The notes under the pieces are model-generated. The model did no database searches. It was not told the DNA's origin and saw only the letters and a program-made list of their open reading frames with translations. Of a stretch of 61,161 bases of DNA, positions 54,600 to 61,161 are shown in pieces (the stretch's first letter is position 1; each line of letters begins with the position of its first letter). The position numbers and the translations under genes were made by a program. Location: positions 1 to 61,161 of the forward strand of contig JAKUNG010000020.1 of NCBI GenBank assembly GCA_022452285.1. The letters run 5' to 3'. The DNA comes from Terriglobia bacterium. Its GTDB lineage: Bacteria; Acidobacteriota; Terriglobia; Versatilivoradales; Versatilivoraceae.

Positions 54600-55985
54600 C
54601 TACTGATTTTCCGATTCTAAAGTATTGTGAAAGATAGTTTTATTTGGCTTGACAAATATCCAACAGGAGCTTCCTAATAACTGAATACTGGCAATTAGAT
54701 AAATAACAAGGCTCCAGTCACCTCCTGTGCGTTCAATATGTCCTATTAAGTAACCAAGAACAATGGGAAGTAAGAACGCTCCAGCATTACCGGCCATATT
54801 CATAACGGCCATTAGTAATCCGCTATAACGGCCTGCGATATCCATAGTTGCGGTCCATGAAGGGGGACCTGCAAAAGAACCAATCATAGCTCCTAGAGAT
54901 AAAACCAGAACCAACTGTAAGGGTGAGGATGTCCAGATAGATGATAAAGTTAATAATCCGGATATTCCGAGACCAATACAAGCAACAAGACTACGACTAA
55001 CCCATTTGTTGTTGGTTCGAATCAACAAATAATCAACTATTAGACCCCCAGTCATTAATCCAATGACCACAGAAATTAGTGGATACATCGTAAATAATCC
55101 AGAATCTATTCGTGTTACCCCATAACCTTTCTCAAGAAATGCAGGAAACCAGGTTACAAAAAGAGCATAGGCAGCAGCCCTTAAAAATTGTTGAGAACAT
55201 ATTCCCCAAAGACTGCCACTAGTAACCATATTTTTTATAAGGTTTTTGGATAGAGCAGATGAACCTACTTTTGATGAAGAAGTATTACTTCGTTGTTTTG
55301 GCTTATGAATAGTTTGTTGAAGTAAGTCTGGGGATGAAGGGAGTTTTCCAAAAATTAACCTATTTTCGGCGCGGTTGACCCAGCGATGCTCTTTGGGTTT
55401 GTTACGAAAGTAGAGGAAAAAAACAATTGCCCAGATAATTCCTACCCAAGAATACATGCTGAACACTTCTTTCCAGTGATAGTATTCTAGTAAGCTAGCC
55501 GTTAGTCCAAGAGAGACCATGCCTCCAATAGACATTGACATTTCTACAACAGCACTGCTAAATCCCCGTCTTTTTTCTGGAAACCAATTATTGATAACAA
55601 GTGTTGTAATAGGTACTAATCCTGCTTGGCTAGCACCAAAGGCTCCCCGTAGAATAAGCATAGGAACATAAGAAGTTACCTTGGCACACAAAAGGTTAAA
55701 TAGTGACCAAAGTATGCTAATTATAGAAAAAGCAGATCTTGGACCGAGTCGAGTTCCTAGCCAGCCGCCAGGGACTTGAAAGGATAAATAACCCACAAAG
55801 AACATGCTTAAAATCCAACCCATTTGCTCGGTTGTGAAGTGAAGATCCTTTTGAATAGTAGTATTGGCTGCTGAAAGACAAATTCTAGTCAAGTAAGCAC
55901 TAGAAGCAGCTATAGCTAACAATACTAGAACGCCGTAACGAATGGAGGTTGGTTTTCTTGAGTACGAAGGGTTATTAGAAGACAT
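54600..55985 (-). CDS. MFS transporter, anion:cation symporter type
   Basis: A 461-residue transporter with about 12 transmembrane helices. The N-terminal half has YLTRICLSAANTTIQKDL and QVPGGWLGTRLGPRSAF (the G-x-L-x-x-R-x-G motif A), and the central charged loop spans about residues 195-250. The sequence style resembles the anion:cation symporter family, which carries hexuronates, galactonate or similar organic acids with protons. It lies upstream of the D-aminoacylase-like gene on the same strand with 133 bases between. Import of a sugar acid or N-acyl amino acid would fit the SMP-30-like and amidohydrolase neighbours. Substrate unknown. Confidence 0.86.
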   Translation of the reverse strand: MSSNNPSYSRKPTSIRYGVLVLLAIAASSAYLTRICLSAANTTIQKDLHFTTEQMGWILSMFFVGYLSFQVPGGWLGTRLGPRSAFSIISILWSLFNLLCAKVTSYVPMLILRGAFGASQAGLVPITTLVINNWFPEKRRGFSSAVVEMSMSIGGMVSLGLTASLLEYYHWKEVFSMYSWVGIIWAIVFFLYFRNKPKEHRWVNRAENRLIFGKLPSSPDLLQQTIHKPKQRSNTSSSKVGSSALSKNLIKNMVTSGSLWGICSQQFLRAAAYALFVTWFPAFLEKGYGVTRIDSGLFTMYPLISVVIGLMTGGLIVDYLLIRTNNKWVSRSLVACIGLGISGLLTLSSIWTSSPLQLVLVLSLGAMIGSFAGPPSWTATMDIAGRYSGLLMAVMNMAGNAGAFLLPIVLGYLIGHIERTGGDWSLVIYLIASIQLLGSSCWIFVKPNKTIFHNTLESENQ

Positions 55986-56209
55986 GTTGGTTTAAAATAT
56001 CGAGACGACCAGTCAAAGTAATTATACAGTGAATAGTATGAGCGTCACAGTATCAATATGTTAGACGAAGTTGGTTGCAGTTACCCAAGAGAGCTGACTG
56101 TTTTGTCTGACTTCTTTCCTGTATACTCACACAAGGTAGTTTTCGGAAAAAACGTGCAGAATTTTAGAGTCTAGTTAATCAAATCATTGGTTGTGAGGGC
56201 ATAGTAGCC

Positions 56210-58399
56210 TTGTCTAGTCAATTTCTAAAACAAGTCTCTGTAGAGCTGGTAAAACGTCACCAAGATCAGGGTTTAAAAGCTATCAATCAGTTAGAGAAAT
56301 GGCTTTCTGGTCAGGTCCCTTATGCTTATCCAGATATTTTACGCAAGCATGTTGAGGCCAAACAAATAGAATTATTGTTTGACGCCTTTCGACAAATTTT
56401 ACCTTTTGGGACTGGCGGGAGAAGAGGTCGAGTTGGCTATGGTGCTAACCGGATTAATCCTACAACAGTTGCTATGACCGTTCAGGGACATTGTCAATTT
56501 TTAAGAGATCTTTTCCCCTGTCGCCAAGACATGGTTGTAGTTGTTGCAAACGATGTTCGCGTTTTTAATGACTTTGCAGGAATTTATCAATTTATTGGTG
56601 AAAACCATCCTCTTTTGGGTACCTCTTCACGCTCATTGGGGAAACTAGCTTGTGAAATATATGCTGGTAATGGCATTACAGCTTATTTTGCGGAACCTTT
56701 ATCAAAAGAAGGGTTTATAAGTACACCTGAGCTATCATTTTTGATTGGTCAGTTGAAAGCGGTAGGTGGCATTAATCTTTCAGCCTCACATAATCCTCCC
56801 GATGACAACGGCATAAAAATTTATGATCAGTTTGGAAGTCAGCCAGTAGCGCCTGACGATCAACTACTCATGGATACAATGGAAAAAGCTACCCAAATTA
56901 TCAGTGTATCTTTTGAACAGGGTGTTGATGAAAACAAGATCTGTCCGATCCCAAAGGAACTCCATGAAGAATATGTGCAGATGTACATTTCATTATATGA
57001 TGAAATTTTTTCTCCAAAATCAAATTTAACGATTGTCTATACACCACTTTGTGGTTGTGGTCTAAAAACAGCTGGTTATGTACTAAAACGATTGAATTTT
57101 CCTGTGAAGGTACCACCTAAACAGGATGTCGACGGAGAATTTTCAGTTATACCTTTCAAGTCTCCTAACCCAGAAGTATTGCAAGCTACAGAACCTGCTA
57201 AGGAATTTGCAGATAAAATTGGTTCAGGGATCGTCTTATCCAGTGACCCGGATGCTGATCGGGTTGGCCTGGAAATTAAACTTCCTGATGGAAGTTGGTA
57301 TCATTTTGATGGTAATCAGATTGCAGCTATCCTCGGTTATTTTCTGATGCTTGATCCCAATGGTCCAAAAAAGAAGGGTTTGATTATTGAAACTCTAGTA
57401 ACTACCAGAATATTGAGGTCAATGGTTAAGAGTGCTGGTGGCTGTTCCATAATTGATGATTTGCCAGTGGGGTTTAAATATGTAGCAAAGGTATTGAAAG
57501 CTCTTGAGCAAAAGGGTCAGTATGGTGAGATTTTTGCTCAGCCGAAGGATTTAATATTGGCTGCAGAGGAGAGTCATGGAGTAATTTTAATCCCTACAAT
57601 TCGTGATAAGGATGCAACTCCTGCTTGTATGTATCTTGCAGCTCTTTATCAAAGATTACGAGAGGAGGATCTAAGCCTACTTGACTATTATGTTGGAATA
57701 CTGGAGGAACTTGGTGGCTATGCAGATGTTGGGCGCTCAATTGTAATGGGGGGGGGGCACGGGTGTGTAATGAGGGATCAAGTAATGAATTCATTACGAG
57801 AATCTCCACCCCAAACTCTCGGTGGACAAAAGGTTAAAAAGATTGTGGATTTCTGGAATCAAGAAGAGTTTGGACCTTTTTTAAGTGAATCTGATAGACT
57901 TCCTCGTAATGTCATTCAATTTACAATGGATGGTTCTATCGTAACCATTCGACCGTCTGGCACTGAACCGAAACTGAAGTTTTATTGTCAAATTGTTCCC
58001 AATGAGAATTTTCTTACCTCACAGGGATTTGAGCTTTTGAGAGAAGTAGAGTCAAAAGCTGACGAATTTGCCCGTAGGGTATATCAGGAATTATTACTTC
58101 GATTGAACATTAACATAGGGACAGCTGGATTATTACTTCCCGATATTATAGACCTTGATAGTAAGCGACACTTTGAAAACACAGTTGTTGAGGATTTATA
58201 TGTTAGTTTCTCTAAATCAAAATTTTCTAACCTATTAGAAGTTTTTGATTGGTTACGTGGTAGGTTGTCCGATATGACTCCAGGATCAGACCCAATCCCA
58301 GCTCTTAAAGCACCTCTCGCTCATCTCTGTGAAGAATGGAAAGTACAGCTACCATCATTGCCTATTATTAAGGATCTTGAAAAATGGACTAAAAAATAG
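56210..58399 (+). CDS. Alpha-D-phosphohexomutase family protein with C-terminal extension
   Basis: A 729-residue phosphohexomutase. The active-site serine S193 is in SASHNPPDDNG, the metal-binding loop is SSDPDADRVGL (D346, D348, D350), sugar binding is in AAEESHGV, and the phosphate-binding TIRPSGTEPKLKFY lies near 580-590. The order and spacing match PGM/PMM enzymes that interconvert hexose 1- and 6-phosphates. It is longer than the usual 450-580 residues. About 60 N-terminal residues precede the core and about 110-130 uncharacterised residues follow it. It starts with TTG after a TGAGGGC motif. A run of ten G lies inside the gene (57748-57757). It could supply hexose 1-phosphates for the glycan genes. 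Confidence 0.9.
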   Translation: MSSQFLKQVSVELVKRHQDQGLKAINQLEKWLSGQVPYAYPDILRKHVEAKQIELLFDAFRQILPFGTGGRRGRVGYGANRINPTTVAMTVQGHCQFLRDLFPCRQDMVVVVANDVRVFNDFAGIYQFIGENHPLLGTSSRSLGKLACEIYAGNGITAYFAEPLSKEGFISTPELSFLIGQLKAVGGINLSASHNPPDDNGIKIYDQFGSQPVAPDDQLLMDTMEKATQIISVSFEQGVDENKICPIPKELHEEYVQMYISLYDEIFSPKSNLTIVYTPLCGCGLKTAGYVLKRLNFPVKVPPKQDVDGEFSVIPFKSPNPEVLQATEPAKEFADKIGSGIVLSSDPDADRVGLEIKLPDGSWYHFDGNQIAAILGYFLMLDPNGPKKKGLIIETLVTTRILRSMVKSAGGCSIIDDLPVGFKYVAKVLKALEQKGQYGEIFAQPKDLILAAEESHGVILIPTIRDKDATPACMYLAALYQRLREEDLSLLDYYVGILEELGGYADVGRSIVMGGGHGCVMRDQVMNSLRESPPQTLGGQKVKKIVDFWNQEEFGPFLSESDRLPRNVIQFTMDGSIVTIRPSGTEPKLKFYCQIVPNENFLTSQGFELLREVESKADEFARRVYQELLLRLNINIGTAGLLLPDIIDLDSKRHFENTVVEDLYVSFSKSKFSNLLEVFDWLRGRLSDMTPGSDPIPALKAPLAHLCEEWKVQLPSLPIIKDLEKWTKK
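57748..57757 (+). repeat. Ten-G homopolymer inside the phosphohexomutase gene
   Basis: Ten consecutive G residues encode part of Met-Gly-Gly-Gly in the frame of the phosphohexomutase. Long G runs are rare in AT-rich genomes and are prone to slipped-strand mispairing. A gain or loss of one or two bases would cut the protein before its phosphate-binding motif. The frame is intact in this copy. Confidence 0.9.
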
Positions 58400-58515
58400 T
58401 ATTAACTTTTTTTAGATTTGAATGGGAATATAAGATTCAATGGTCTTTTCTAGACTGTCCTGCGACTAGAATAACAAACTTAATTTTCATTTGACTTCCA
58501 AGGAAGAAAACTAGA

Positions 58516-61161
58516 TGGATTTTATATTGTTACTGATCAATACTTTTTGGTTGATTGGTTTAACTTTGCTGGTTGGATGGTGTTTATATCCTAGAGGATT
58601 TATTCACAGTGCTTTAATGATTAATACTATCTTGTGGATAGCTTTAGGAAATGCAACATTAGTACTAGTGGGCCTTCTATTAGTTAGATTGAACTATGCT
58701 GGGGAAAATATTTTTTATCTAATCCCAGTGATTCTAATTTATAGATTATTGCAATATTTCATCCCTTGGAAATTTTATGAGATTGTAAAATTACCACCAC
58801 AATGGAAAAGCTGGTCAGCAACTTCTACGCTTAAAGGCCTATTGGTATTACTAGTACTTGTAATAGTTGTATTTTACTTTCCTTTCATTTATCAAAACAC
58901 CTCTGGTTATTATGCAATTAGTGGAGGAGATGCCTCTCTTTATCTGAGGGTGGCAGAATTTTATTTAGAGAACGGGTTTCTTGCTGACGCACTAGAGGGA
59001 CTTGACAAACTTGAAATATTACCACCATACCCCAACTGGAATATTTTAACTTATGTTAGTGCGTTGCAAAAAGGTTCAGGATATTTTTCACAAAGTTTAA
59101 CAGCACTTCCATATATGGCTTTTTCTTTAACAACCGTAGACGAAGGATACATGATTAGCTTGTTACTTTCCTTCCTGTTATGTGTTGGTGGAGTACCTTG
59201 TTTACTAGGCTATCTATTTGCAAAAGGCGATAGCTATATTTTTTCTGGAGCAGTTGTTGTTACCTTGTCTAATCTTTTATTGTGGATGGCAGCTTCTCAT
59301 GCAGTGCCTGCTTTTTTTGTTTTGGGATTGTATTCTTTGTTTGTACTACTTTGTATAATTGGATTGCAGAGTGGGCGTGCTCCTGTATTAGCGTTGGCTA
59401 TTTTTGGTGCTAGTATGTTGCATAGTTATCTCCCCTATTTTATTGTTGGTCCAACAATTCCTATTGGTTTGTACATTATTTATTCTTTTGGGATTCTCTT
59501 CTTTCCTAGGGCTTTCAATAAAACTAATCAAGGAACTCCTTCTTCATACCTTTTGAACCTCGGACTTTCTCTGGGTGCACTTCTTATTGCTGGTTTTGCC
59601 TTTATTTTTCCGGAATATGAAAGGATAGTTACAATGCTTTCGTCAGCCGGATTTAAGGGTGCTGATTTTGGTTTGAAAAATTGGCACAGCCTTTTAAGTG
59701 TAACAGGTAGTGTTGACTTCGATCTTTTGTTCCCAACTTCTTCATTAAATATAAAATGGATAGTTTGGTACGTTGGGATACCAGTCTCTTTATTTTTGTT
59801 TTTAGGGGTACTACTATTTCTAAAGCATGCAAACTGGATTTTGAGGGTCATTTTTAGCAGTAATTTACTTGTTTTGACTTATTTTGCATGGGATCAATTA
59901 GGAGGAAGTCAAACCCAATATGCAGGAATTCGATTTGCTGAAATGGGGAGTGTATTTTTTGCAGCTGCAGCAGGTATTGGATTGTTAGTTGCGATCAAGA
60001 GTTATCAACATCCAGCAGTAAAAAAGGTTTTTTATTGTAGTTTTGCTTTGTGTTTGCTTGGTTCCTTAATGCTAACAGGGACGCTCTGGGCACGAGTATT
60101 GTTATGGTTGCCCCATGACCAGTCTGTAATAATGGACCATAACGATTACAAAATGGCTGAAACACTTGAAGAATTTCAAAGTCAGGACGGAAATAAGGAA
60201 CGTTCTGTTTACTGGTTTGGTACTGGAACAGGTGTTACTTTTGCAGCTTCGGAAGTGTTATTTCGAAAAGTACGGTATTTTGAAGCCTTTGACTATGATT
60301 ACTTAAACTATGTCAAAACACATGTATGGTATAGAGGTGTTGAACTAGACATTTTAAAGGAAAAGTATATTAAAGATGCAATTTTTGCTATTCCGGGTTC
60401 TTGGCGGAAAGAAATTTTTAGAGATATGGCAGACTTAATGTCTGAGCCAACCTGGGAATATGGAGAGAATAAGATTTATGACACAAATGCTTCTTCAGGG
60501 TTTACCTTTTTGGGTGATGCTTGGAATCCACCAATTCCCTGGCAAGGAGATACATGGGGGCGCTATTTAAAAGGAAGACCAGGGGGAATCGTTGTATGGA
60601 CAACAAGACCAAGAACAATAGTGTTTGAGGTTTCATTAACTCCATTGGCTGATGATATGGGAGTGATCTTTTCGTGGCTAGATGGCAGGGTGATCAAAAA
60701 AATTGAGTTAAACCAGCAAAAAGTGAATAGTACCTTTGCATTTCAGGTCGTTCTTGAGCCGGGAATTAATACTATTCGTGTAACACCTGTGGGTCTTAGT
60801 AAAAAAATACCCTGGGGTTTAACTCAAAGAAGTGAGACAGACTGGATCACGTTTACTGAAGTGGTTGCTTTGGATGGGGCCTACCCCCCCTCTTTAGCAG
60901 AAGAATCCGATGGCTGGGTGATCAATGGGGCTGTTTTGAAGCTATTAGCAAAAACAGGGAACTATCAAATCTTGATAGAGGGTAACCCTCATGGGGATTC
61001 CGTCAAGGATCTATCAATATTATTAGACAATGGTCAACAATACGACGGCCTTGTAACGAAGGGAAAACGCAGACGTGCATTCCTATTTGAAGTGCCTATC
61101 AGCCAAACATCTACCCAATTTAAATTACACAGTAACACTCCAGTTATCCCACGCAATCTTA
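58516..61161 (+). CDS. Large GT-C-like membrane protein, 3'-partial, apparent frameshift near the start
   Basis: This frame is open from about 58560 to the window end (over 860 codons) and lacks a good start of its own. An ATG at 58516 with an AAGGAAG ribosome binding site opens a hydrophobic frame (MDFILLLINTFWLIG) that stops at TAA 58561. One added base there would join it to LTLLVGWCLYPRGF, giving a normal first helix like the one in the protein at 26428. The N-terminal half has about a dozen helices. GYYAISGGDASLYLR carries the candidate loop Asp, and the soluble C-terminus has VLEPGINTIRVTPVG. The protein is a paralogue-like match to 26428. The frameshift may be a mutation or a sequence error. 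Confidence 0.7.

Overview
This is an AT-rich bacterial chromosome segment with no sign of phage, plasmid, transposase or CRISPR. The gene families point to Acidobacteriota or a nearby Planctomycetes/Verrucomicrobia-like lineage. These are paired cytochrome-c/Tat proteins (DUF1592 with DUF1552, DUF1553 with DUF1501), a VWFA protein of the acidobacterial type, Tat-exported enolase-superfamily enzymes, a MqnP/UbiA-like prenyltransferase next to UbiX, and a Memo-family protein. The lineage is an inference from families, not from a marker-gene comparison.

Layout. 1-4.0 kb: two mandelate-racemase-type enzymes (the first cut by the window edge), a Sel1-repeat membrane protein and two small unknown genes. 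4.0-4.7 kb: tRNA-Lys and tRNA-His, with a very strong terminator between them that no visible gene explains. 4.9-10.2 kb: a plus-strand surface-glycan operon (sugar epimerase, N-acetyltransferase, membrane-linked glycosyltransferase) ending in hddC-hddA-gmhA for nucleotide-activated D,D-heptose. 10.3-24.3 kb: mostly housekeeping genes (FmdB zinc ribbon, M23 peptidase, DUF815 ATPase, methionine aminopeptidase, a Fur-rubrerythrin fusion, zinc peptidase, RpoH-like sigma factor, VWFA protein, Memo, RuvC, YebC, LarB, UbiX, UbiA).

24.5-32.6 kb: a radical SAM/SPASM protein, a glycosyltransferase and a 1024-residue membrane protein, then aminotransferase and methyltransferase genes. 32.7-37.4 kb: the DUF1592/DUF1552 pair. 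37.6-46.9 kb: tRNA-Arg, then a minus-strand polysaccharide cassette (methyltransferase, GT2, formyltransferase, asparagine synthase, polysaccharide deacetylase, alpha/alpha-toroid protein, DegT-like enzyme), part of it joined by 4-base stop/start overlaps and flanked by gene remnants. 46.9-51.4 kb: the DUF1553/DUF1501 pair. 51.7-58.4 kb: SMP-30-like lipoprotein, D-aminoacylase-like amidohydrolase, MFS transporter and an oversized phosphohexomutase. 58.5 kb to the end: a second large membrane protein related to the one at 26.4 kb, open at the window edge and apparently frameshifted near its start.

The dominant theme is cell-surface glycan synthesis: heptose activation, amino-sugar formation, acetyl and formyl transfer, polymer trimming, and very large GT-C-like membrane proteins. 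The genes are interleaved with exported redox or degradation gene pairs. The least familiar items are the Fur-rubrerythrin fusion, the large membrane protein family with a shared C-terminal module (two genes and one remnant), the orphan terminator, and several 5'-truncated remnants inside the glycan cassettes.
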